The notes under the pieces: generated by a model
Database searches by the model: none
Seen by the model: only the letters and a program-made list of their open reading frames with translations
Told to the model about the DNA's origin: nothing
Shown here: positions 44,760-56,050 of the stretch, in pieces
Position numbering within the stretch: position 1 is the first letter of the stretch
How the letters are laid out: each line of letters starts with the position of its first letter
Made by a program: the position numbers and the translations under genes
Assembly (NCBI RefSeq): GCF_050947875.1
Contig: NC_134568.1
Span: 197,132,353 to 197,196,352 of the forward strand
Reading direction: 5' to 3'
From: Dermacentor variabilis
Lineage: Eukaryota; Arthropoda; Arachnida; Ixodida; Ixodidae
Length of the DNA: 64,000 nucleotides

Positions 44760-45140
44760 TTAGGGAGTCATGATTAGCAGGAAGGCTAATTTGAAGTTTA
44801 GAAAGTATATGCGTTTCCAGTAGGAGTGCTGGCTAATCGGAGGTATTGTGCCTGTAGGTGTGCTTCGGTTAGTTCTTATATTGTTATGCACACCTAACTC
44901 CACCAGGCGTTCGTTACTGGTGTTTTTGGGCAGACGGAGCGCTGCCTTGGTAGCTTGCCCAATTGTAGAATTTATTGTTTGGGTTTTGGTTACATTTAGG
45001 TTGAGGTCGGGGGTAGAATACAGTACTCTACTCATGGTAAACGCTTGTACCACTTGCAGAGTATCTGATTCACGCAGGCTATGAGCTTTATTTTTTACTC
45101 TGCGTATTAGCTGCGTGGTGGCTGCTAGTCTGCCCTTTAA
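44760..45140 (-). pseudogene. I-type LINE RT C-terminal region, left of the TTAA element
   Basis: Starting at the TTAA junction the minus strand reads LKGRLAATTQLIRRVKNKAH, SLRESDTLQVVQAFTMSRVL, YSTPDLNLNVTKTQTINSTI and GQATKAALRLPKNTSNERLV. It continues directly from IRILGLYLQQDGRNTETIKR at the other side of the element (46989-47050). A homologous segment (LDALIRKATKLAIGIPFSAS) is in the copy at 39533-41740. Confidence 0.85.
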
Positions 45141-46984
45141 AGGAGTACTGGCACAAAAAAAATCCACGTGGTTTTTTCTGCTTTAATAAGTAGTTAATGA
45201 CCCAGTAATCACGGCACGAAACCTCATTTAATTCAGAGCGCGACAGGTAATTTGCAGTCTTTTTTGTAGCGACCAGTCGAAGTTTCAGTTCCAGAGAGCA
45301 ACGAGACGGGACAAACGGGAATGTAAACAAAGTGGTCACGTGTTCGCAAGAAAACATGACGTATGCTCTGACGCGCAGCTAGCGTGCGCGACCAACTTGC
45401 TGAAGATTGTGCCACTGCCGCATTGCTCAGTGGCTGCAGACGACCGCAGTCAATGACAGCGACGGTAGCGTGAACGTCATGGCCACGTGGTAGACCCGGC
45501 GGGGCGGGGCCGGCGAGCGGGCGCCTCGCCGCTCCGATCATGTCCGTTTTTTTTTTTTTTTTCTCTCTCCCTGGTCGAAACGCGGGCCTCTTTCGCCGCT
45601 GACGGCGGCACATAAATGGGCTACAATTTGTTTCTAACACGAAATAACTTCTAGAATAAAGTGACCTCGAAAGAGTGCGAGTTATAAAACGTTGTGCGAA
45701 ATAGTAAATCGTTGGCGTGAATTCTACTCGGACGCGCCAGCAATCGTCTGTACAGGAAGCGGCTCGCCTGACTGGCCTGTTTACTCATCGCTACTAACTG
45801 CACCGGGAAAACTAACCGTATTTTCACTTAAGAGAAACATAAATGTTCAGGCATTGATTGTGCTGACGAATTTAGGCGCTTTATTACGAGCTGCGGACGC
45901 ATGGCAAAGACCCTCGGCCCCGAATAGACGGCCGGCGAGCTAGGCCTACATAGTCTCCCAGCGATCGCAAGCCCGCTTGGCAGGCTCGTTCGCTTCTGTC
46001 GGCGCCAATGAAATCAAATGTGCTGCAATTTAAGCGTGACATAACTGTGTACACGTTGTGCCGACTAAGATAGGCGCTTCGTTATACGAGCTGCAAGCGA
46101 TCGTGTCACAAGCGCAACCGGTGTCGAATTCGATGGCCCAGCGAGCTATGCCTGCCGGCTCTTGGCCATCGGCGGCTGTCAACGGATCCGATACTGCTAA
46201 CGCGGCCTTGCGGAAACACGTCTACAGTGCTCGCATAGACGTGCTTATATTGTCATCGTTTGTTTCAAACAAGATAGCTGTGCAAATACGGTTGCTTTCA
46301 CTTTCTGTTCGAAGTTACGCAGCATTCCGAATTTCCACGCAGGGGCGCCGGTTCTGGGCTGCCGCTCGCTCATTCGTACCATGTGTCCAGAATCGCCGCA
46401 TGCGGCAAGTCGCACACGATGCACCGTACTACAGATTGCACGGAAAATCGCGCCATGTGTCTCGCACGTTAGATGTGGCCGATCACTTAGCGACTCAGAT
46501 ATTGCGGCCGGCGATGGCGAGGACGAACCTCAACAAAACCCTCGCATCGGCCACAATCAATGGTAAGACACAACAAATCGGCGTTGAACGTTGTGGCAGC
46601 GCAGTCAAGCTGATAGTGTGGGAAATATCCCGATGGACACGACAAAAACTGCAGTTGCAACGACACGGAGAGCGTCCCACTGCAAGTACAACAGCTAGAA
46701 CAAGCAACAGAGGAGAAGAGCACATGTAAGCTGCATGGCAGCCAACGAGAATTCGTGACGTAGCCACATGACGTAGCGTTTTCTTGGCTATTTACAATCC
46801 CGGTTGATGTCAATGTCGCGAGGTGCTCTGTTTTGCGGTCGGCTGGGCGCACATACTTTAAAATTGATTTAAAATATGTTCTAAGCGATATTCGCCGCTA
46901 ATGTTTTATAGACAATGTGTGGTGTGACCAACTAAATCGGTCTCACAAGTTATCTCGACTTCAAATTTTTGTGTCAGTACTCCT
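45141..46984. mobile_element. TTAA-flanked nonautonomous DNA transposon, family C
   Basis: 1844 bp between TTAA at 45137-45140 and 46985-46988. Ends are AGGAGTACTGGCACAAAAA and, reversed, AGGAGTACTGACACAAAAAT. Removing the element and one TTAA restores the LINE reading (…TETIKR-LKGRLAA…), proving borders and duplication. No domain found in its ORFs, including the 223-codon frame at 46058-46729. Ends resemble the Kolobok-like THAP element at 20875. Confidence 0.92.
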
Positions 46985-46988
46985 TTAA

Positions 46989-48132
46989 GCGTTTGATTGT
47001 TTCAGTATTTCTGCCATCTTGTTGCAGGTAGAGGCCCAGGATTCGAATGGTGTGGACCTGTGGACCTCCCTATTGTGCATGTAGATTCAGACAGGAGTAT
47101 GATACAGTTTACCAAGGAAAGTTCAGATATTCCCGGTGAGCAGGTGACGCTTACCATGGTGACCTCGTCCTGTATTACCATTGTGGCTGTTTGCAGTGTT
47201 TCTTCGATTTGGGCATCTGATCCATATGTGGTCCACAGGGTGATATCATCCACGTACAGAGTATGGTCGAGATGCGGAATTTGCTGTAGCTTTTGTGCTA
47301 GCGGAATAAGTACTGTATTGAAAAGGAAAGGGGACAGCACGGAGCCTTGCGGTGTGCCTACGTTCGCTAGTGTGTAGCGACACGTGTGAAGGTTGCCTAC
47401 GCACATGCTGGCCATTTGGTTTTGCAAGAAAGCCCTTATGTAATTGTATGCTCGTTGGCCAACGCCTAGATATAACATAGCTTTTAGGATGGCCTCGCGG
47501 GTGACGTTGTCGAAGGCCTTCTTGTGGTCAATCGCCAGTACTGCTTTGGTGTGCATAGGTATGAGGGGGCCCATTATAGCTGTTATGAATTGAAGCATGG
47601 CATCGTGCATGGATAGGCCAGATCGGAATCCAATCATTGAGTGTGGGCATTGACCGGTGTCTTCCATGGGGCCATGCAGTCTAGCTAGGATGACTTGCTC
47701 AAAGAGTTTGCCTAAGCTAGAGGTAAGGGAGATTGGGCGCATATTTTCTGGTGTAACTGGTTTGTGAGGTTTGGGTATTAGAATAGCCCTTCCATGCATC
47801 CACTCCTCTGGCAGTGTGCCGCTCCGCCAATGCTTTTTGAAGATACTGGCAAGTTCTCGCAGGGCATGGTCATCGAGGTTTCTAAGAGCGGCGTTTGTTA
47901 CGCTATCTTTGTCTGGCGTGGTGTTGAGGAGTCTATAAAGTGCTGCTAGGACTTTTTGTATAGTCATGTCCCCTGTCCAGTTCAGTATTTGATGGGCCGG
48001 CGAACTCCGGTAAGGGTTTCGAAGGGCTCTGCAAGGTGTGTAGGCTCCCGAGTGTCTGTAGTAGCGCCTGCATGTCGTATTTATGGTTGTTAGTCGAGCG
48101 ACACTATTTCTAGTATGTTGTTGACTTTTCAT
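46989..48132 (-). pseudogene. I-type LINE reverse transcriptase core
   Basis: The frame 48132-47002 contains LPEEWMHGRAILIPKPHKPV, NMRPISLTSSLGKLFEQ, KAVLAIDHKKAFDNVTRE (motif A with Asp, usual DLKKAFD), NVGTPQGSVLSPFLFN (motif B) and HTLYVDDITLW (motif C, YVDD). A frameshift near 47075 is needed to continue into IRILGLYLQQDG. It shares order and spacing with the RT at 39533-41740. The motif A change to DHKKAFD and the frameshift show it is not active. Confidence 0.88.
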
Positions 48133-49230
48133 GGGATCTATTAGATGCTTTAAAAGATGCCATGCTCGAGCAGTACTGAGATTGCCTCTGAGACCTTTGC
48201 ATATCTGCTGCCAATTCTGCCTACAAAGTTGTTGGCTATGATCCAGAATTTGCTTTGCAAGCTCAGATATCTTGTTTTGCAGCTTCTTATTGCATTTTTC
48301 CTGAACGTATCATTTCATGAGACTTTCATGTGCTTCTATCATACGAGCCAATTTTGAGTCCATAACTGGGACATGTTCTGGGCTATATTCCTTGGTACAC
48401 GCCGCTTGGTCCTCAAGGACCTGTGCTGTCCAGGTTCGTGCATCCACCGGCCCAGTTTCTTGGTTTGTTCCCCGTTGTTTTCTCAATTTATCCCAGTTGA
48501 TTAGCTTATGCTTTATTCTCGTACGAGACACTTGGGGACCTGAGACTTGAACTTCGATAATATAGTGGTCACTGCCTAAAGTATGTGTTGTTCTATTTCA
48601 TTCCAAATTGTTGATGCGTCTGCCCATCATGAGGTCTGTACTTGTGTCCATCATTCCTGTTGCACCTTGTCTGGTGGGGCAATCAGAATCATTGTAAACC
48701 ATGAGCTGAGACTGTTGAGTTTGTGTCATAAGAACCTCCCCTCTGCTGGAAGTTTTCTGGTATCCCCAGTCGATGTGTGCGCCATTAGTCTCCGGTCGCT
48801 ATGATTGGCAATGGTGTTTTATTTGCCGCTGCGGTTATTTGCGCTATTAGGTTACTGCAGCGCATTGCTGGCATACTTGATGGATTACAGATATTTGCGA
48901 TGAGCAAGGAATCCTTTTGAATGTCGACTGGGATTACGTCAAGGACTACGTTTTGGACTTTGTGTGGGAATGTAAGTTGTGTGTGCCTTATGAATCACTT
49001 GATAATTGTGGACACAACTGGAGCACTATCATTTGGTGAGTGATAAGCAGCATATCGTGGGAGCGAAACACTAATTTTAGTGTCCTGTAGCAGAATTAGG
49101 TCTGGGGGTGTTCCTCATTTAGTGTGAGTTGGATTAGCGCTTCTCGTTTATGAGGTATGCTGTAACAGTTCCAATGCCAGAGTTTTAAAAGGGGAGGAGT
49201 AGTCTTCGATTTAGGTGAATCACCTGCCAT
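48133..49230 (-). pseudogene. I-type LINE endonuclease region, decayed
   Basis: The beginning LLKLWHWNCYSIPHKREALI near 49190-49130 is the typical first motif of the LINE endonuclease (WN..SI..K...L), followed by PDLILLQDTKI-like sequence with the catalytic acidic residue. Near 48790 a decayed ...TGD...AHIDWG region corresponds to GDFNAPH.DWG. Many stops and shifts interrupt the rest down to 48133. Confidence 0.65.
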
Positions 49231-49699
49231 TTTGCTGGCCAGAAGTTTTGGAAGTGGAGGGGGGTGGGTGATTTGGGGTAGGGATGCCGCCTGCATTTGG
49301 TTGGTTGCCTCTGCCACTATTAGGCTCATTTGTGCGCTGAGCTGAGTACAGAAGGTATCTAGTTTGTTCTCTAAAATTTTGAAGCGTTCATCAATGAGGC
49401 AGTTCATGCGAGTTTTGAGTGTTGGAAATTGAGCCTCGAGTGTATGGAGGCGATTTTCTAGCAATTGCTGAAATTGATCGCGCATCTGCTGTTAGAAGTC
49501 TGCTAGTTTCGCTATTAATTTTGCCTCAAGTTTGGCTTCAAACTGAGCCTCCATCTCGGCTGTTTTGTCTACAATGGAGGAACTTCTTTTCTTTTTTGTA
49601 GGTGGGGTGGAGGTTGAGGTTTCTGCGGGACATGAACTCTGAGTGTCTATAAAGGTAAAGGGTGACCAGGAAGTGGGTGTGAGGGCTGCGTGATGGTTT

Positions 49700-50306
49700 G
49701 GGTAATAGGTGAGGGGTTGGGTTGGGTGATGGCCTGTCGTAAGCCTCTTACGTCCTCTCAAAAGCGGGCCAACTCCTCGTCCCGCAGGTCTGATTTGCGG
49801 GTGATACGTTCTGCCCATGTGAGCTTCTTGGGGGTCTTCGTGGGGGCTGATGGATTCCACTTTGGGAAATGTTCTGGATGTAGCTGCCACCTTCCGGTTG
49901 TGCCCTTCTTAACTGAAGGCTTCGTTGTTTGTTTTCGTTGTGTTGCTTTGCAGCATCCTGTTCCTGTAAGGTGCTTGCCCCCTCACAGGATGCATCGGGG
50001 CACGCACTGACGTCTTCTGTCTTCGCCGTGACCTGTGCCGCATCTTGGACATCTTCGTGTTTTCTCTTGTGAGCGCATGTCATGTCTGTGGCCTGGCTTG
50101 GCGCAGCCTGTACGGTGTGTCGGTCTTCTCTGGCTGATAAGTCGGGTTTGCTCGGCGATAGGGCCACCAAACTTGCACAGTGGCCTCCACGCACCTTCTG
50201 GTAGCTGTATGGCAAGATTGATGAAACTAGGTGATTTACTAAAGCGGCAGCATCGGTTTACGGAGCCGATGTGGCATGCGTCCGCTCCCGCCGGCCGTTG
50301 ACGCAT
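49700..50306 (-). pseudogene. I-type LINE ORF1 C-terminal zinc-knuckle region
   Basis: Minus-strand reading around 50107-49985: AKPGHRHDMRSQEKTRRCPR, CGTGHGEDRRRQCVPRC. This is the pattern of the C-terminal CCHC knuckles of I-group ORF1 (KPGHR.D.C...CP.CG..H......C.P.C). One Cys is Arg in this copy. Further along, KWNPSAPTKTPRSSHGQNVS and charged, Pro-rich sequence match the ORF1 tail. Confidence 0.65.
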
Positions 50307-51116
50307 TCTGCCGCACGCGGACGCGATCCACGCGTGGCGCAGTTACGCTACATTGGCGAAAATTTGACGCTCTAGGGTCTAGTGTGGCTGGCGCGGGAAT
50401 AGAATGTGTCGTATCGCACGCTAGCTTGGCTGACCAGCAGCATGCTGTTTGGGTTCACTGAAGCGAGCGTTATGCGTTTGCGCCTTCGACAAACCAAGAA
50501 GCGCTTGCTCGCTGCGTACTTGTCTGCTAGAGCTGCAGCAACAACTGATAGCCGCGCTGCTTTGGGCCACGTTGAAAGCACCGGGTAAAATTTTAGCGAT
50601 CTTAGCGTCTCTGGCATGACACCAACCGCTGCCTGACACGCTGGAAGCACCGGACTCGTTGACTGATCAGACAACTACTGCCATCTGTAGTAAAGGGGGA
50701 TAAGTAGCTGAGGCTTGGCATGGCCGGGCTAGAGGAGGTCGGTGCTAAGTGTGCGTAAACTCATGGCCAGGCAGGCCAGACTGCGGTCGGAATAAAGCTT
50801 TGCCCGTTTCGCTCAGGCGGCATTGCATTTCTGCATGGCTTGCAGCCGTCTATGGACGTCAGACTCTGGAGTTTTGCAAGATGCATAGCGCCACCTGCCG
50901 TTGCAAAGATGCAGTAATTGAGTAGTACGAAGCCTGACTCTCTTGCTAAGTTGCCTATGCAGCTAGCGACTGCGAAACAACGATTTAACTAGATTTTGGT
51001 CCATATTGCGAGTGTTTTGTGCATTTAACACTCAGACGGAGAGCTATGAATTTATATGCTAGTCGGACGTGCTGCCGAACCGCCATAAAGCGCTTGCTGG
51101 CTCACTCTTCAGACTG
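50307..51116. other. No gene recognised
   Basis: GC-moderate sequence without clear domain. It may be 5' UTR of the LINE or flanking DNA. Confidence 0.35.
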
Positions 51117-51540
51117 ATGGCGGAAACAACGGCAACCGCGATAGCTCCGCGCGCTACGAAGAAACGCCGCAATCGACACTATTGTTGTGTTGTATATTGC
51201 CATGAATGTTAAGGACGGAATAACAGCGTTAAGTTTTACCGATTTTCATCGCGATCGTATGAAGGGGAAAGGCGAGAGCGCTGGATACGGGTTGTTCAAC
51301 CTGTTGGGTAATCGGATTACTTGCATTCCCCACAACACAGCGGCTCGCATGAGAAAGTGCGACAATTTTGTTCCTCTGTAATTGTGTTGCGTAGCCCTGA
51401 CGGAGGACAGTCTTAACCAAGCGAAAACTCAAGAATCTGCAGTCGCCACCTCGTTGGTAACAGAAAAAACAACGTTGCGAGCCATCCTGCTTATGTGCCA
51501 TCGATATCTCCACCTTTTAACAGACGCCCGCCTCCGCTTG
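51117..51540 (+). pseudogene. THAP-domain gene, decayed
   Basis: From the ATG at 51117 the reading begins MAETTATAIAPRATKKRRNR and HYCCVVYCHE, giving the first zinc Cys pair. A stop and a frameshift follow near 51210, then GRNNSVKFYRFSSRSYEGER and RERWIRVV, with the conserved Phe, Pro-equivalent and Trp positions. After about 110 bp of unrelated sequence it resumes with LRSPDGGQS, then PSENSRICSRHLVGNRKNNV and ASHPAYVPSI. RICSRH is the second zinc pair (C-x2-H), intact. The inserted piece begins GTTGTTC and ends GCGTAG, so it could be a retained intron or small insertion. Two extra stops. Probably a transposon-derived THAP protein rather than a host gene. Confidence 0.75.
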
Positions 51541-54084
51541 ATTCAACAAGTGGAACGGAGAGATTTGGCAGGTCAGCTTAACCAAACATTTTGGTTCGTT
51601 TATGAATTCAAAATCCTGTTCTAGAGCATCATTGTATCGAGAGCTCATTTCTACTTTCGGTATTTTGTATGTCCTGCGCCGATACAACAAGCACGCTTTG
51701 CAATGTGCTGAGCCTGCTCGACTGCGTTTTTCGAATGTGAGCAATAAAGTTGCTGTAGGAGCACTGGATGAGTAATTGTGAAGTAACGCACGTGTGTAAA
51801 GAAAAAAATGTCGTGTTTATTTACATTTATTTGTGCGCGCTTGTTGCTTGAAGCGTCTGCGAAAAGTTCAAATTAAGGTACTGAGCGATGCTGTAGCTCC
51901 TGCGAGAAAGATGTAGCGCGTAGGCACTGTAGGAAGCTTACTTTCATTATGATCGCACGCTGTTTGCTGCCTTTGAAAACGTGTTCTGTTTGCTGCCCTG
52001 TAAAAGGCTATTAAAAGATTTACTTTCTGTAAATAATTGCGAGACAAAACATCACGATAAAATACAAAAAATATAGGAGATACTTAAGTCTTGTGTTCAG
52101 GACATATTCAATATGAACCAATTTGAAATGCTTAGATTTTTATGCTGATATGCCTATAAACAAACCTGATGCTCTCTGTACTTGCGAGTTGCAGCACGCC
52201 TAAATAACACTTGAGACTTTATTTTATATTGTACACGTACTTCGCCCTGCTGAGCTTCCTTTCCGAAGCATGGATGGGCGGAAGAAGCTTTCCAGGTCAT
52301 TGATTTTTAGGAAACCGTGCCTCAACACAAACGAAAGCGGAGGGTCAATTGTGGCCTATGCACCTCCGCTTGCGGACAGCTCTCCTTGCACTACTCAGTT
52401 AGTGCCAAGGCTGCGATGGGGGCGCTGGGGACGGGTTTTTCCACAGCGCCGCCTGGGCAGAGTCTGAGGTCTATACACCATAGCCGCCGCATCGTGTTCT
52501 CTTTCGTGACATTTGCAGCATGCGGTTCCTGCTCATTTCTGGCGCTGTGTCTGAAAGGATTTCATTCGTCTACATTGACGCGTTCGATGTAGATCGGCAC
52601 GAAATATCTTGATGGTGCTTTGCCAAAAATGATCGCTCAAGAATATTGCCCTTAAATACAATTTACCTTATAATGTTACCTTTGGTTTTCGTGTGCCATC
52701 GCGGCATATAGTACTTATAGTCACCCCGAGAAAGCGTTTGCCAAGCAAATCTTGATCGCCAAGTGCAGTTTACATGCATTGTGCGCGTTGGCTGGTCCAC
52801 GTCGCATCTGCCTGCTGCGGCACGGTGCACGCTTTCACTCTGAAAGCTGGGACAGGAAAAATGTGTTCGGCCTTCCTCTACTCAGCGTTGTGCACTGCAC
52901 AGCCATTGCTCGTGCTCGGCTACGTATTCTAGCACCCAATGGCCATGCAACGCATTGGCACTCTTCCTACAACTCAAATCACGGGCGCAACAGGAGGAAT
53001 GCACGCCAAAAGAGACGCCCGTCAACTCGCCAATGATGAGCGAACAATGCGCCTGGCTGTCTCTGAGAGATCAACAGTTGCGTTCGGTTCTTCAATATTC
53101 GCCATATCCGCACCACTACCGCTTTGCCGCCAGGTGCATGCGTCGTCTGTATAGGCCCCAATAGCTGCTAATAACAGAATTAGTCAATTACTATCCCTGC
53201 GGCTTTTCCAAGATTACTGTGAAGAGTATACGCTAGGCATTTATAGTCTATTTAGCCCAAGTGAAATTTCGTTGCAGTTGGCTTTTAACACGAAAGTGCA
53301 CTTCAGTATCTGGATGGCAATGCAGGCTTCGAACAAGATATGGGCAAAAGTATTGAAGCAGTGTTACAATCCTCTCGCCTGTCATTTTAACCAAGTACCT
53401 GCCTCCAATAATGACTGCTAGCAACACAGGCACTGTCCTTATTGCTGTTCCCATTTAGTTCACAATAGAATATGCTGGTGACATGCTTTTGCACTACACT
53501 TGATTCATAGCACAGATCAAGGTGTTTTTTAGGGTTATGTTGAGCATGACATGTTCAGTCCTGTCCTTGACTGGTGTCGACCTCGCACCATTTAAGGACT
53601 GGTAGACATTCTTTTTGCTCACTACATTAATCTTAGAGAGGCTTGTTAGACTGTTGGTTTATTTTTCTTGCTTGCAAGTGCTGTTGACAAGCCCAGGAAT
53701 CTGTTGGTACGCCACTTCCAGAATCACGGTAGCTTTTTTTTTTATTTCTTTAAACTGACGCAGATAGGTAAATGACATTCTTTCTGTTTTTCTTTCCACC
53801 CTGAAATTGAAATGCCATCTTAAAGAAACTGCATCTATATTTCAAGTTAGGGGTGTGCAAATGTTCAAAACTTTCAAATAATGAATTGAATACTGTGATA
53901 TCTGATTCAGTCTTCAAAGTATTTAGTAACTACTATATCTAAATGCAAATATTTTTAGATAGATTGTTTTGCATACTTCAGGTTGCCTATTTACGTTCAA
54001 GATGCCTATTTGCGTAAATATGTTGTCGCGAGATTGGAATAAAATCGGGATTTAATAGTTTCATGTTAAAAGGCCCCTGATATA
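51541..54084. other. No gene recognised
   Basis: No reading frame with a domain. ORFs at 52270-52592 and 52752-53164 are short and unremarkable. The stretch may include the remainder of the element that carried the THAP gene. Confidence 0.35.
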
Positions 54085-54254
54085 TACAGTAGAAACTCGT
54101 TGATACGTTTCTGTTACGTACGTTTCCCGGCGCCAACTTTCGCAATCAAGAACACCAAAAATGACCGAACATAGTTACGCAAATTTTTTTACCGGTTTAT
54201 ATGTTCCCGGAACACACGATTTTTCGGCACCAATGGTCATTACGATGCCGAACT

Positions 54255-55130
54255 GCGATCGCATGATCCGTTTTCCGGCCGCTATATCCAAATTAAACAA
54301 GAAAATGCAAGATGCGTGCGCTATCGAGAACAATATATAGCTGGCCGCTGTGGCAGCTTCACCGCAATACTCGCCCTCCCGTCTCGGTAAACATGCCGGC
54401 GTGCACTCGGTTTCTCATTTCGGTACCGGCAAATCTTCTTCGGGTTCGTCGCATGCGGCATTCGCAGCTATCACTGCCAATTCTATTGCGATAAGCATCT
54501 TCGCCTATCTGTTTGACAGTGCGTGGTGCCGTCGGAAGCTTAGCGCACGACCCGCCGTGGTTGCTTAGTGGCTATGGTGTTGGGCTGCTAAGTACGAGGT
54601 CGCGGGATTGAATCCCGGCCACGGCGGCTGCATTTCGATGGGGGCAAAATGCGAAAACACCCGTGTACTTAGATTTAGGTGCATGTTAAAGAACCCCAGG
54701 TGGTCAAAATTTCTGGAGTCCTCCACTAGGCGTGCGTGCCTCATAATCAAATTGTGGTTTTGGCACGTAAAACCCCATAATTACATTACAAGCTTAGCGC
54801 ACGCTTTTAATAGGCGATAATCGAAACGTGCCGCCGTTCCCTGCTGCAGACTGCGATCGTATACGTTTTCCGGCCGCCAGATCCCATGTAAACAAGAAAA
54901 GTCGCGAGGCGCACGCGATCGAAAACAGTATATAGCCGCCCGTCTCACGTGAATACGCCAGCGCGCACAGTTTGTTTTCCGGCACCAGTGAATCTCCGCT
55001 TGGGTCGTCACACGCCGCATTCACAGCTATCGCTGAAAACCTGTTGCGATAAGCATCTTCACCTATCCGTTTTACAGCTCGTGGTGCGTAGTGCCATTGG
55101 TAGCGTACTGCATGCTTTTAGTAGGCAATA
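54255..55130 (+). repeat. ~300-bp tandem repeat inside the Tigger-like element
   Basis: Unit 1 (54255-54535, continuing after the SINE at 54804) and unit 2 (54850-55130) share aactgcgatcg/gactgcgatcg, cgttttccggccgc, tatatagc, cgataagcatcttc and tttgacag/ttttacag. A third partial start lies near 55081-55160 (gcatgcttttagtaggcaat, cagttccctgctgcag). Confidence 0.8.
54550..54789 (+). repeat. tRNA-derived SINE (Ruka-like), full length with target duplication
   Basis: AAGCTTAGCGCACG is at 54536-54549 and 54790-54803. The head is CCGCCGTGGTTGCTTAGTGG with box A, and GGGATTGAATCCC is box B. The body is colinear with the other three copies. 240 bp. The best preserved copy here. Confidence 0.93.
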
Positions 55131-55385
55131 ATCCAAGGCAGTTCCCTGCTGCAGGTTGCGCGATGTGGGCATCACATTTCGCTTCAGTGGTATCTGGGGT
55201 CGCCCATCAGCTCAATTTCGTTTTTGTTTCCAGTCGCCCTCTTAGAACACCACGCAATAGGAAAGCAACAAAACACGCCTCGGGCCGCCGGAACACCACC
55301 AGCTCGACGCTGTTGAGGTGTCCTCCTGTGAGAGACAGTTAAGGCACTGCACTTATCTCTTCCATTTCTCTTTAAAAATCACTTC

Positions 55386-55419
55386 ACACACACACACGCA
55401 CGCACGCGCACACACACGT
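55386..55419. repeat. CA-rich microsatellite
   Basis: Imperfect (CA)n interrupted by CG steps. Confidence 0.9.
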
Positions 55420-55575
55420 GTTGGCGTCTCGTGCCGCAACGATCAGCACGACGCTTCGTGTTACGTGGATGTCGACAATGATCGAGTCAGTCGAATTTTT
55501 TGGTTACTTCGGATCGTACGTTTTCCCGGTTAGTACGCCCTGCGCGTTTTTTTAAAACGTTTAAACGAGGTTCGC

Positions 55576-56046
55576 ATCTGTGAGCGAGGAAAATCAAAAG
55601 AAAGTGAGGCCAAGGGAAGCCTTTAGAAGGCAGGAACAAAAACTGATTTCCCAACAAGAAGCTAAGTGTGCCAAATTGGCAGAATATAGGTGGGTTGTAC
55701 AGGCTTGCAGAGTCGTCGTGCGGCAAAGCCACACACGGGTTACTTTTGAGGACAGACTTTTTCTTAATAGCAGCACAATGATTTCGCATCATACACTCGG
55801 CACTGCCTCCTGCTTCATTCTTGCTACAGCACGGCACTAACATCAGCATACATATTCTGGAGCTTGGGAGGACCACTGCCTTTGATTCTCCAGAGTTGCA
55901 GAAATCCTGAGGCTAGCAACAGTTTCACCATTTTCCTCCCCAGTGTGCTATGAAATTCATAGGTGTTCTAGTGAAAACATAATCTAAGACAAAACATAGT
56001 GCAGTAAAAATTAATTTTATATCAAATGGGACTCTGGAAGCATGCT
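55576..56046. other. No gene recognised
   Basis: The plus frame at 55580-55840 is short and without known domain. Confidence 0.4.
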
Positions 56047-56050
56047 TTAA

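Larger units (their letters stand above)
42905..50306 (-). mobile_element. I-type LINE, near complete, with two nested insertions
   Basis: Order on the minus strand: ORF1 zinc-knuckle end (about 50110-49920), linker, EN start (about 49190), EN catalytic region (about 48790), RT (48132-47002), break at the TTAA element 45141-46984, RT C-terminal part (45140-44760), break at the RTE 43680-44563, RNase H (43603-43250), C-terminal region and a 3' end near 42905 (TTTTTCCTCCTCCTCCGC). Without the insertions about 4.7 kb remain. The 5' limit is approximate. Confidence 0.8.
54087..55575 (+). mobile_element. Tigger/pogo-like element with internal tandem repeats
   Basis: The left end is TACAGTAGAAACTCGTTGATACG (TA at 54085-54086), given here as a 23-base region whose first part is CAGTAGAAACTCGTTGATAC. 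The right end is not clear: acgtttaaacgaggttcgc near 55557-55575 is a degenerate inverted match. Internally it has a ~300-bp tandem repeat and a nested SINE. No transposase found. Confidence 0.65.

Noticed and set aside
46058..46729. 223-codon plus-strand ORF
   Set aside because: It lies inside the nonautonomous TTAA element, has biased composition and no recognisable domain.
54604..54616. tRNA gene
   Set aside because: Box A and B-like sequences belong to the head of the SINE, which continues into a shared non-tRNA body and has target duplications.
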